A DNA stretch of 64,000 nt from Pedobacter segetis (GTDB taxonomy: Bacteria > Bacteroidota > Bacteroidia > Sphingobacteriales > Sphingobacteriaceae), in NCBI RefSeq assembly GCF_016623585.1, contig NZ_JAEHFY010000001.1:1-64000 (forward strand). Reading direction: 5' to 3'. Position 1 is the first letter of the stretch. Each line of letters starts with the position of its first letter. Position numbers and translations under genes: made by a program. Below are positions 55,301 to 62,024 of the stretch, piece by piece. A model generated the notes under the pieces. It was not told where the DNA came from. It did no database searches and saw only the letters and a list, made by a program, of their open reading frames with translations.

Positions 55301-55357
55301 TGCATTTATAAAGAAACTACATCCAAAAAGAAGAAGAAAGAGTAATATTTTTTTCAT
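52325..55357 (-). CDS. Large exported double amidohydrolase
   Basis: A 1010-residue exported protein: signal KKILLFLLLFGCSFFINAQ, a first amidohydrolase domain (about 25-440) without the HxH motif (LVDAFSTYG), a beta domain (about 445-550, YDLTIGGVGNLKMKIGGSVG), and a second amidohydrolase domain (about 570-985) with an intact site: DEHSHIAI, ITCHSYVQ, LTHILEGYK and FNSDDAE. So one live and one dead module are fused. ATG 55357 gives a normal signal peptide. Substrate unknown; a periplasmic dipeptidase/amidase or imidazolonepropionase-like role is possible. Confidence 0.88.
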   Translation of the reverse strand: MKKILLFLLLFGCSFFINAQETYPVNGSADYRTGQFAFTNATIVVNADKAINNGTLLIKNNKIENVGSGITIPKGYVVIDLKGKYIYPSLVDAFSTYGLPESPKQSFSFRGSTPIFTSTKSGAYSWNEAIRPEMHANTIFSVDAKKAEELKKNGFGTVNTIITDGIARGTSVAVTLNNESTNLVVLKGETAANYSFNKGTAKTDYPSSLMGAIALIRQTYLDAAWYKNQNKEYNISLKEFNDQQNLPQIFEVGDWEDVLRANKIAKEFGKQYIFKSGGDEYQRIDAIKATGAKFIIPINFPKAYDVEDPADARAVSYAQMKDWELAPTNPARLEKAGIEFAITSADLENSKDFWTKLKTAIDNGLSEKQALKSLTEIPAKMLGIDAMVGSITKGKEANFLITSDSLFKKGNIIYENWTQGKRYIVSQMDIKDLRGEYDLTIGGVGNLKMKIGGSVGNYDLNIERTGADSVKTKGNLTRNGDLVSAFFDLKKMPAGDIRLTGYLDKNDPIVLKGDALTSDGNQSNFTATFTAPFKEKEKKEEEKTPLKVGDIIYPFTANGNKEIPQQETVLFKNATVWTNEKEGIVKNTDVLIEKGKIKAIGKNLSAGNATVIDATGKHLTPGIVDEHSHIAISRGVNEGTQAVTSEVRIGDVLNSEDIEIYRQLAGGVTTSHILHGSANPIGGQTQLIKLRWGHTPEELKFAGWEGFIKFALGENVKQSNWGDYNTIRFPQTRMGVEQVYMDAFTRAKEYQKEWAIYNAAKNKSGLTQPRKDLELDALVEILNDTRHITCHSYVQSEINMLMHVADSVGFKINTLTHILEGYKVADKMAKRGIAGSTFADWWAYKMEVWDAIPYNGKIMHDEGVLVAFNSDDAEMARRLNQEAAKAVKYGNVSEEEAFKFVTLNPAKMLHVDDKVGSVKVGKDADLVLWSDNPLSIYAKAEKTFVDGVKYWDLDKDAQKQKEMKADEARLIQKMIDSKNGGAKTQRPSYVKPSLNTCDTIEEDYSVIHSN

Positions 55358-55526
55358 ACAAAAGGGTTTAATCTCTAAATTTAATGAGTTTAGATTAAAA
55401 TGTTTAATCCCCATTGTAATTTTTTTGTGCGATAATAAAATCTAAACGCTCATCAATGCCGTAATTGCCAATATAGTGTTAATAATAATATCAATATTTT
55501 GATAATTTTTGAGTGTTGTTGAGTGG

Positions 55527-55558
55527 AGCGGCTTGTAATTTTACGAGCCGCTTTTTTT
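55527..55558 (+). terminator. Orphan intrinsic terminator
   Basis: AGCGGCTtGTAA pairs with TTACgAGCCGCT around a TT loop, followed by seven T residues. No plus-strand gene lies upstream (the neighbour is a divergent minus-strand gene), so the terminator implies an unannotated short transcript from about 55440-55500 onward. Confidence 0.65.
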
Positions 55559-55620
55559 GTGATATAATTTTAAGATTAAACCGTTTTAACAGATAAAAGT
55601 CTATGCTTTAAAAAATAAGT

Positions 55621-56715
55621 ATGTATAAATTTAAGATCATTTTATTTTCGATATTAATATTTTGCTTTTTTTCTTCATTTAACGGTGTGCAAAAAAGCCG
55701 CCCCCTTTTAGAAAACAACAAAATGTATTTCCCTCCAAAAAATTCTAATGATTGGGAAAAAATTAGCCCTAAATCATTAAACTGGGACGAAGAAGAATTA
55801 AACAGGCTATATCCTTATTTAGAAAGTAAACATACCAACGCTTTTATTATCTTAAAAAACGGAAAGATGGTATGCGAAAAGTATTTTGGGAATTTTACCG
55901 ATAAAAGTTTTTGGTATTGGGCTTCTGCGGGCAAAACTGTTACCGGGCTTTTGGTTGGTATTGCACAAAGCGAAGGCTTGCTTAACATCAACCATAAAAC
56001 CTCTGATTATTTAGGTGAGGGTTGGACGGCAGCCCCAATTGAAAAAGAGAATCTCATTACTATAAAGGATCAGCTATCAATGACAACCGGGCTAGATGAC
56101 AGCGAGGCAGAGATACAGTGCACACAGCCCAGTTGTTTTCAATACAAAACAGATGCGGGTACTAGATGGTCCTATAATACCGCAACATATACCGTTTTAG
56201 ATCGGGTTATAGAAAAAGCAAGTGGTAAATCTTTTAATGATTATTTTAACGCTAGAATAAAAAATAAAATTGGGATGATCGGTTTCTGGAAAACAACAAA
56301 AACCAACAACAATGTATTATTTAGTGATGCAAGAAGCATGGCTAGGTTTGGATTGTTATTATTGAATAAAGGTAAATGGGGCGAGAATTATATTCTAAAA
56401 GATGAAAATTATTTTAATGCCCAAATAAATAGTTCGCAAGGCATAAACCCTAGCTATGGTTATCTAACCTGGCTAAATGGTAAAAACGGATATATGTTGC
56501 CTACATCGCAAAGAAAATTTAGCGATTATTTAATTCCAAATGCACCAGCAGACCTTTTTGCCGCTTTGGGAAAAAATGATCAAAAAATTTATGTGGTGCC
56601 TTCGCAAAACTTAGTGGTTATTAGAATGGGAGAAAAATCTGGTAATTCACACGCTGCTCTTTCTAATTTTGATAACGAATTGTGGGGAAAGTTGAAGCAA
56701 ATAATTAAATATTAA
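55621..56715 (+). CDS. Serine hydrolase, beta-lactamase class C family
   Basis: A 364-residue exported protein with an N-terminal hydrophobic segment (FKIILFSILIFCFFSSF). The penicillin-binding-like core has SxxK in WASAGKTVTG (Ser about 102), the YxN equivalent in RWSYNTATYTVLDRVIE (Tyr about 183) and a late HxG-like region replaced by GEKSGNSHAA. Probably a D-amino-acid/ester hydrolase or DD-peptidase rather than an antibiotic-resistance enzyme. Single gene. Confidence 0.87.
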   Translation: MYKFKIILFSILIFCFFSSFNGVQKSRPLLENNKMYFPPKNSNDWEKISPKSLNWDEEELNRLYPYLESKHTNAFIILKNGKMVCEKYFGNFTDKSFWYWASAGKTVTGLLVGIAQSEGLLNINHKTSDYLGEGWTAAPIEKENLITIKDQLSMTTGLDDSEAEIQCTQPSCFQYKTDAGTRWSYNTATYTVLDRVIEKASGKSFNDYFNARIKNKIGMIGFWKTTKTNNNVLFSDARSMARFGLLLLNKGKWGENYILKDENYFNAQINSSQGINPSYGYLTWLNGKNGYMLPTSQRKFSDYLIPNAPADLFAALGKNDQKIYVVPSQNLVVIRMGEKSGNSHAALSNFDNELWGKLKQIIKY

Positions 56716-56751
56716 AAAAATAGTTGGTTATATATGCCTTTTTATTTGTGC

Positions 56752-56759
56752 TATATTTG
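56752..56759 (+). promoter_or_regulatory. Bacteroidota -7 box of the four-helix membrane protein gene
   Basis: TATATTTG, 16 bases before the ATG; a weak GTTA -33 lies 21 bases upstream. Confidence 0.4.
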
Positions 56760-56775
56760 TTAAAAAATAAATATC

Positions 56776-57201
56776 ATGTACACAGGATTACTGCATTTAC
56801 ATTCCTTTTTAAGATACGTTGTCTTAATATTGGTTCTTTTATCAATCTTTCAGGCTTTTGCTGCTGGCAATAAACCATATACCCCCGCAAATAAAAAAGT
56901 GAATTTATTTGCGCTCATTTCTGCACATACCCAATTACTTATCGGTTTGGTTTTATATTTCATTAGCCCAAATGTTAATTTTTCTGACATGAGCAATCCA
57001 ACTACAAGGTATTGGACGGTAGAACACATTACCATGATGGTTTTAGCTATCGTACTGATTACCATTGGCTACTCAAAATCTAAAAAAGCGGTCGAACCAA
57101 AAGCAAAGCACCGAGCTATTTATATCTATTACACCCTTGCAATAGTAATTGTGTTGCTGGCAATTTTAACCATGAAGGGCAGGCCAATGTGGAATATTTA
57201 A
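56776..57201 (+). CDS. Small four-helix membrane protein (cytochrome b-like hypothetical)
   Basis: A 141-residue integral membrane protein with four predicted helices (about 10-30, 42-64, 80-98 and 113-133). Histidines fall near helix ends (HLHSFLRY at the start, SAHTQLLIG, VEHITMM), a pattern compatible with heme b binding, and homologues are sometimes labelled cytochrome b, but this is not proven. It precedes the trp leader by 66 bp and has its own -7 box. Confidence 0.78.
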   Translation: MYTGLLHLHSFLRYVVLILVLLSIFQAFAAGNKPYTPANKKVNLFALISAHTQLLIGLVLYFISPNVNFSDMSNPTTRYWTVEHITMMVLAIVLITIGYSKSKKAVEPKAKHRAIYIYYTLAIVIVLLAILTMKGRPMWNI

Positions 57202-57230
57202 AGATTTCTCTAATTATTTCAATAAAAAAA

Positions 57231-57260
57231 TTTCAAAAACCGATATTCTTTATATTTTTG
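57231..57260 (+). promoter_or_regulatory. trp operon promoter
   Basis: TTTC (57231-57234), 18 bases, TATTTTTG (57253-57260). The predicted transcript start near 57264 is about four bases before the leader-peptide ATG. Confidence 0.6.
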
Positions 57261-57267
57261 CTTCGCA

Positions 57268-57345
57268 ATGAAAATCAAAATAAATACAAAAAGATGGTGG
57301 TGGCACAATAAAAATGTAGCCTCGGTAGCTTTATTTGTATCTTAA
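57268..57345 (+). CDS. trpL: trp leader peptide with Trp-Trp-Trp
   Basis: A 25-codon frame encodes MKIKINTKRWWWHNKNVASV followed by five residues. Three consecutive TGG codons (57295-57303) in a short peptide between a promoter and an intrinsic terminator before trpE are the hallmark of tryptophan attenuation: ribosomes stall when charged tRNA-Trp is scarce. The sequence evidence is direct; operation is inferred. Confidence 0.85.
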   Translation: MKIKINTKRWWWHNKNVASVALFVS

Positions 57346-57376
57346 AAAGAATTTAATCCAAACCCAAACAAATATG

Positions 57377-57406
57377 ACCCGACGCTTCAACCCGTTGGGT
57401 TTTTTT
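57377..57406 (+). terminator. trp attenuator terminator
   Basis: ACCCGACG pairs with CGTTGGGT (one G-T), followed by seven T residues, 28 bases before trpE. AACCCAA at 57361-57367 is complementary to TTGGGTT at 57395-57401 and would form a competing stem. Confidence 0.8.
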
Positions 57407-57433
57407 ATGAGTTAGATTTGATAATTAATAGCT

Positions 57434-58846
57434 ATGAAAAATTTTAATTTAGACGTTTCTTTTAAAAAATTATTGGCAGATACCACCACGCCGGTAAGCA
57501 TTTATTTGCGCTTACGCGATGTTTTTCCCAATAGCCTGTTGTTAGAAAGCTCTGATTACCACAGCAGGGAAAACAGCATGAGCTATGTATGTTGCGAGCC
57601 GATTGCGGGTATCGTTCTAGAAAACAAACAACTAAAAAAATCTTTCCCCGATGGTTCTAAAGAGGTTTTATCTGAAGAAGGATTTACTTTAAGCGATGAG
57701 GTTTACAACTTTAGAAAAAGCTTTAGCAGCAATGCCGATACCGGTTTAAAATTTATTGCCGATGGTTTATTTGGCTATTTTACCCATGAAGCGGTAGAGT
57801 ATTTTGAAGACATTAAACTAAAAGAAACCGAACAGAACGAAAGGGAGATACCAACTTTTCAATATCACGTTTACAAGTATGTTATTGCGATAGACCATTT
57901 TAAGAACGAGCTTTACATTGTTAAAAACACCACAGAATTTGACCAAGAAGAAAGCGGATTGGAGAAAATAGAATACCTTATCCAAAACAAAAACTTTCCA
58001 GAATATCATTTTACCCTTAAGGGCGATGAAACCTCAAACCTAAAAGACGAAGAATTTATCTCTTTAGTAGAGAAAATGAAAACGCATATTTTTAGAGGCG
58101 ATGTTTTTCAAATTGTGCCTTCTAGAGCCTTTCAAACAGCTTTTATTGGCGATGAATTTAATGTTTATAGGGCGTTGCGCTCCATAAACCCATCTCCTTA
58201 TCTTTTCTACTTTGATTATGGAAATTTTAAAATTTTTGGGTCTTCGCCAGAGGCCCAATTAACGATCAAAAACAAAGTGGCTTCCATTTATCCGATAGCG
58301 GGCACTTTTAAAAGATCCGGCAATGATATCCAAGATAAAGCCATCGCCGAAAGGCTAGAAAACGACCCCAAGGAATCTGCAGAACACGTAATGTTGGTAG
58401 ATCTGGCAAGGAACGATCTAAGCAGGCATTGCATAAACGTAGAGGTTAAAGCTTACAAAGAGGTACAATTTTATTCTCATTTGATCCATTTGGTTTCTAA
58501 GGTGAGCGGCGAGCTGAAAGATGGTGTAAATCCGTTTAAAATTGTTGCAGACACCTTCCCGGCAGGTACTTTAAGCGGTGCGCCAAAATATAGGGCAATG
58601 GAACTGATCGATGGATACGAAAACATAAAGCGCAGTTTTTATAGCGGCGCAATAGGTTTTATGGGGTTTAACGGAGATTTTAACCACGCCATCATGATCC
58701 GTTCTTTTTTAAGCAAAAACAACAAGTTACATTACCAGGCGGGTGCGGGTATTGTTGCCGGCTCCGATCCACAATCTGAACTAAACGAAGTAAACCATAA
58801 AATAGCCGCATTAAGAAACGCATTGAAACAAGCACAAGAAATATGA
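57434..58846 (+). CDS. trpE: Anthranilate synthase component I
   Basis: A 470-residue chorismate-utilising enzyme; with TrpG it converts chorismate and glutamine to anthranilate, the first step to tryptophan. The N-terminal LLESSD motif (about 36) is the Trp feedback site; the catalytic domain shows VPSRAFQTAF, FGSSPEAQLTIK, PIAGTFKRSG, DLARNDLSRH and PKYRAMELIDGYE. It is the first structural gene behind the attenuator. The trpG gene follows after 104 bp. Confidence 0.96.
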   Translation: MKNFNLDVSFKKLLADTTTPVSIYLRLRDVFPNSLLLESSDYHSRENSMSYVCCEPIAGIVLENKQLKKSFPDGSKEVLSEEGFTLSDEVYNFRKSFSSNADTGLKFIADGLFGYFTHEAVEYFEDIKLKETEQNEREIPTFQYHVYKYVIAIDHFKNELYIVKNTTEFDQEESGLEKIEYLIQNKNFPEYHFTLKGDETSNLKDEEFISLVEKMKTHIFRGDVFQIVPSRAFQTAFIGDEFNVYRALRSINPSPYLFYFDYGNFKIFGSSPEAQLTIKNKVASIYPIAGTFKRSGNDIQDKAIAERLENDPKESAEHVMLVDLARNDLSRHCINVEVKAYKEVQFYSHLIHLVSKVSGELKDGVNPFKIVADTFPAGTLSGAPKYRAMELIDGYENIKRSFYSGAIGFMGFNGDFNHAIMIRSFLSKNNKLHYQAGAGIVAGSDPQSELNEVNHKIAALRNALKQAQEI

Positions 58847-58852
58847 GGAAAG

Positions 58853-58949
58853 ATGTGAGGTTTTTGGTTTAGGGTTTAAGGTTTGATAAAACTTATAATA
58901 AATTCTGCAAAACCCTTAACCATGTACCTTTAACCTAAAACCTTAACAA
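58853..58949. repeat. Inverted repeats in the trpE-trpG spacer
   Basis: GGTTTAGGGTTTAAGGTTT on the left is largely complementary to the AAACCCTTAACC and AACCTAAAACCTT segments on the right, across a 30-base AT-rich loop. No T-run, so an mRNA-stability or spacing element is more likely than a terminator. Confidence 0.45.
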
Positions 58950-58950
58950 A

Positions 58951-59520
58951 ATGAAAATACTAGTCATAGATAATTACGACTCTTTTACCTATAACCTTGT
59001 CCATTTATTAAACGAGTTGGGCCAAGATGCCACGGTTTGGAGAAACGATAAATTTAAGATCGAAGAGATCGAACAATTCGATAAAATATTGTTATCGCCC
59101 GGGCCGGGGATACCTTCTGAAGCGGGCTTGCTTTTAGAGGTGATTAAAAAATACGCAAACACAAAAAGTATTTTGGGCGTTTGCTTGGGGCAACAAGCCA
59201 TTGCAGAAGTTTTTGGCGGCGAGCTTTATAATTTAGAAAAACCCGTACACGGTACGGCTACTAAGTTGATGATTACCGATACCGATGAGATTTTATTCAA
59301 AGGTTTAAAAACTGGTTTTGAGGTTGGCCGGTACCATTCTTGGGCGGTAAAACCAGATAATTTACCCGCTGAACTATTGGTTACAGCTACAGATGAAAAA
59401 GGCGTAATGATGGCTTTAAGACACAAAACTTTAGATGTTAGAGGTGTGCAGTTTCATCCAGAGTCTGTGTTAACTGCGTTTGGAAAAGAAATAATCGGGA
59501 ATTGGCTTTTTAATAAGTAA
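58951..59520 (+). CDS. trpG: Anthranilate synthase component II (glutamine amidotransferase)
   Basis: A 189-residue class I amidotransferase that supplies ammonia to TrpE (and, in some bacteria, to PabB). DNYDSFTYNL at the N-terminus, nucleophile Cys78 in GVCLGQQAI, oxyanion LLSPGPG, and the His/Glu of VQFHPESVLT are all present. The usual next gene, trpD, is not here; a PIN-domain toxin gene follows after 35 bp. Confidence 0.95.
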   Translation: MKILVIDNYDSFTYNLVHLLNELGQDATVWRNDKFKIEEIEQFDKILLSPGPGIPSEAGLLLEVIKKYANTKSILGVCLGQQAIAEVFGGELYNLEKPVHGTATKLMITDTDEILFKGLKTGFEVGRYHSWAVKPDNLPAELLVTATDEKGVMMALRHKTLDVRGVQFHPESVLTAFGKEIIGNWLFNK

Positions 59521-59555
59521 AAGATGTGTAAGCTGAAAAATGAATATCTTTGATA

Positions 59556-60021
59556 ATGGATAGAGTTTATTTAGACACCTCTGTTTTTGGGGGTTATTTT
59601 GAGCCAGAGTTTGAATTATACACTAAAATTTTATTCGATAAAATTATCAACGGAAAATTAAAAATAATTTATTCTCGCTTAACAGATATAGAATTAAATC
59701 CTGCACCATCTAAGGTTAGAGATTTGGTAAAAATCATTCCTAAACAATCAATGGAGGTTATTGAAACTTCACAAGCGGCTTTAGAACTTGCTAGTATATA
59801 TACAAGAAAAAGTGGTGGGCAAAACTAGCCTTTCTGATTGTATTCACATCGCATTAGCCACCTTAACAAATGCTGATGTTTTGGTAAGCTGGAATTTTAA
59901 ACATATGGTAAACGTTCATAGAATTAGGGGCTATAATTCTGTCAACTATAAGTTTGGACATAAGATGTTGGAAATTCGCACACCTAGAGAAATTTTAGAA
60001 TATGATGAAAATGGAAACTAA
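59556..60021 (+). pseudogene. PIN-domain (VapC-like) toxin gene with frameshift
   Basis: Two overlapping frames together spell one PIN-domain protein of about 155 residues. The first (59556-59828) gives VYLDTSVFGGYFEPEFE with the first acidic residue; the second (readable from 59788, ending 60021) gives SLSDCIHIALATLTNADVLV (in part), SWNFKHMVN and IRTPREIL. The join falls near the AAAAA run at 59807-59811: removing one A merges them (IYTRKVVGKTSLSD). So the genome carries a single-base insertion there, or a sequencing error. Start is ATG 59556. Confidence 0.75.
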
Positions 60022-60169
60022 GAAAACAGAAGAAAAATCTCTTTTAATCGAATTAAGAGAGATTAGAAATAAATTAAATGATGATATGAAAGATATGTCT
60101 TTAGAGCAAATTGCCGCGTTTTTAAAAAACAAAGAAACACTTCATAAAAAAGGCTTTTGGGCTAAATAA
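60002..60169 (+). CDS. Small partner (putative antitoxin) of the PIN-domain gene
   Basis: A 55-codon frame overlaps the end of the PIN gene by 20 bp and encodes a charged helical protein (MMKMETKKTEEKSLLIELRE to IAAFLKNKETLHKKGFWAK). Position, overlap and composition fit the small protein that accompanies this PIN group in Bacteroidota. A longer search is needed to name it; assignment as antitoxin is inference. Confidence 0.65.
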   Translation: MMKMETKKTEEKSLLIELREIRNKLNDDMKDMSLEQIAAFLKNKETLHKKGFWAK

Positions 60170-60200
60170 TCATCTATTTTAAGCGTTCAGGCATCCAAAA

Positions 60201-60983
60201 ATGAACATCCTAGATAAAATAATTGCCCGTAAGAAAGAAGAGGTTGCATCGGCGAAAGCCAAAAAAACCATTGCAGAATTAGAAAGCAGTTTTTCTTTTG
60301 AGAGACAAACTTATGCTTTAAAAGATTTCTTAACCGACCCTTCTAAAACTGGAATCATTGCAGAATTTAAAAGAAAATCTCCTTCTAAGGGAATCATCAA
60401 CGATAAACTTTCTGTACAAGAAGTAACTACGGGCTATGCTGCTGCGGGTGCTTCGGCATTGTCTGTTTTAACCGACCGTGATTTTTTTATGGGGCATGAT
60501 GATGATTTGATCGCGGCAAGGAAAGTTAACGAAATCCCGATCTTAAGAAAGGATTTTATGATCGATGAATATCAAATTATTGAGGCCAAGGCTTTAGGTG
60601 CCGATATTGTTTTGTTGATTGCCGCTTGCTTAACGCCAGCTGAAATACGGGGTTTTGCAAAATTGGCTAAATCTTTAGGATTAAGCACTTTATTAGAAGT
60701 GCACAACAAAGAAGAATTAAACAGAAGCTTAAATCCTTACCTTGATGTAATTGGTATAAATAATAGAAATTTAAAAGATTTTACGGTTAGCATAGAAACG
60801 TCCTTATCACTGGCAGAGATTATCCCAAAAGAATTTTTAAAGATTTCTGAAAGTGCCATCAGCAATATAGAAACTATAAAAACATTGAAAAAAGCAGGTT
60901 TCAATGGTTTTTTAATAGGCGAGAATTTTATGAAGACCGATAACCCGGGAAAAGCGATGACCGAGTTTGTGAAAGGGATTTAG
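60201..60983 (+). CDS. trpC: Indole-3-glycerol phosphate synthase
   Basis: A 260-residue TIM-barrel enzyme of tryptophan synthesis that closes the indole ring with loss of CO2. Motifs: IAEFKRKSPSKG with catalytic Glu/Lys, LRKDFMIDEYQI, LLEVHNKEEL, GINNRNLKDF and SESAISN. It lies 31 bp after the small toxin partner. No trpF, trpB or trpA follow; a minus-strand gene begins 5 bp after the stop, so the operon ends abruptly. Confidence 0.96.
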   Translation: MNILDKIIARKKEEVASAKAKKTIAELESSFSFERQTYALKDFLTDPSKTGIIAEFKRKSPSKGIINDKLSVQEVTTGYAAAGASALSVLTDRDFFMGHDDDLIAARKVNEIPILRKDFMIDEYQIIEAKALGADIVLLIAACLTPAEIRGFAKLAKSLGLSTLLEVHNKEELNRSLNPYLDVIGINNRNLKDFTVSIETSLSLAEIIPKEFLKISESAISNIETIKTLKKAGFNGFLIGENFMKTDNPGKAMTEFVKGI

Positions 60984-60988
60984 TATGA

Positions 60989-61267
60989 TTAACTAAGAAA
61001 AAAGCTAAAGGCCATTTTATTCTTTAAAAATATCCCCCAGATAACGTTTTCGGGCTTGGCATTATCGGTTTTATTTAGTTCTCTGCCTAAAAAATAATTT
61101 ACATACCTGTCGGCTTCCTTAAAATAAAACAAATCTGCTTTATCAACTTCAGTAATTACTATTTCAAAGTTTGGATATTTCTCATCAATCAATTCGGCAA
61201 TTTCGTCTTTAAGTTGCCAGTACGAAAATTGGTAGCTTACAAGAAATGTATTGCCAAAAACTTTCAC
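60989..61267 (-). CDS. Small hypothetical protein (92 aa)
   Basis: GTG start; soluble, acidic-helical start (YQFSYWQLKDEIAELIDEKY) and an aromatic C-terminus (WGIFLKNKMAFSFFL). No recognised domain. It converges on trpC and is bounded on its upstream side by a long imperfect palindrome, so it may be an acquired cassette gene. Confidence 0.55.
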   Translation of the reverse strand: MKVFGNTFLVSYQFSYWQLKDEIAELIDEKYPNFEIVITEVDKADLFYFKEADRYVNYFLGRELNKTDNAKPENVIWGIFLKNKMAFSFFLS

Positions 61268-61319
61268 AGAGTTTGCAGGGAACTTGCGCTTAATTTTATC
61301 TAATGAGAATGTGTAGTCT

Positions 61320-61451
61320 GTAACGTTTTTGGGCTTGGCGAAGGTGGGGTTTAAAAAGTGCTAAAGTTAAAATTTAGAACAAAAGTTTATACAAAGTACA
61401 AATGTTCAGCCTATTACTAAAGCCCCACTTGCGCCAAACCCATGTTAGCGG
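61320..61451. repeat. Long imperfect palindrome, possible recombination/cassette boundary
   Basis: The left arm GGGCTTGGCGAAGGTGGGG-TTT (61331-61352) is nearly the reverse complement of the right arm AAAGCCCCACTTGCGCCAAACCC (61419-61441), with TAACG outside the left and GTTAGCG outside the right. The total of about 130 bases with AT-rich centre resembles an integron attC-type or MITE-like element. No integrase is in view. Confidence 0.55.
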
Positions 61452-61473
61452 TTCGGTCTTTTTGTCCTGCGTT

Positions 61474-61914
61474 TTATTTCGGATGGAACATATGAGTTGA
61501 AACGGCGATTCTGTTCCAAGTATTTATTAATCCAATTAACATAATCATTTGTGCTATTTCATTTTCGGAAAAGTGATTTCTTGCAGTCTCAAATGTTGTA
61601 TCACTTACCCCTCCTTTCGAAATTTGTGTAATTTCATCTGTCATAGCAAATGCGGATTTCTCCTTTTCTGAAAATAAAGGTGATTCCCACCAAGCACTTA
61701 TCGCAAAAACCTTATTTTGAGGCTCACCCTCTTTTAAAGCACCCTTAGAATGCATTTCAATACAATAGGCACAACCATTAATTTGAGATGCTCTAAGCCT
61801 AATAAGTTCAGTCAAACCTACCTCTAATGTTGAGGCTGATAAATACTTTTCCATTGCCATCATAGCTTCGTAAGCTTTTGGTTCCAATTGTCCAATTACA
61901 ATTCTATTTTTCAT
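61474..61914 (-). CDS. Carboxymuconolactone decarboxylase (AhpD-like) family protein
   Basis: A 146-residue all-helical protein. The redox motif Cys48-x-x-Cys51 with His55 in NGCAYCIEMHS is that of AhpD-like alkylhydroperoxidases. It may reduce peroxides or recycle a peroxiredoxin. The stop codon lies 22 bp from the long palindrome, which fits a gene-cassette layout. Confidence 0.9.
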   Translation of the reverse strand: MKNRIVIGQLEPKAYEAMMAMEKYLSASTLEVGLTELIRLRASQINGCAYCIEMHSKGALKEGEPQNKVFAISAWWESPLFSEKEKSAFAMTDEITQISKGGVSDTTFETARNHFSENEIAQMIMLIGLINTWNRIAVSTHMFHPK

Positions 61915-61975
61915 TTTTCATCTTTTTTTAATGTTCTACTAATTGCTAAAGTATATTCTTTGTAATGTTGTTGTC

Positions 61976-62011
61976 GTAGTTATGTGTCGTCATAGCCTGA
62001 CGGCTAACTAC
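61976..62011. repeat. 36-base two-part hairpin
   Basis: GTAGTTA/TAACTAC (outer, 7 bp) encloses GTCGTCA/TGACGGC (inner, 7 bp, one G-T) around TAGCC. It lies 13 bases past the mod stop codon and has no T-run, so it is not a simple terminator. Confidence 0.55.
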
Positions 62012-62024
62012 TAAATTACTGGCA

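Noticed and set aside
55621-56715. Antibiotic-resistance beta-lactamase
   Set aside because: The class C-like fold is present, but the protein belongs to the broad serine-hydrolase group and the third active-site motif is not of the KTG type.
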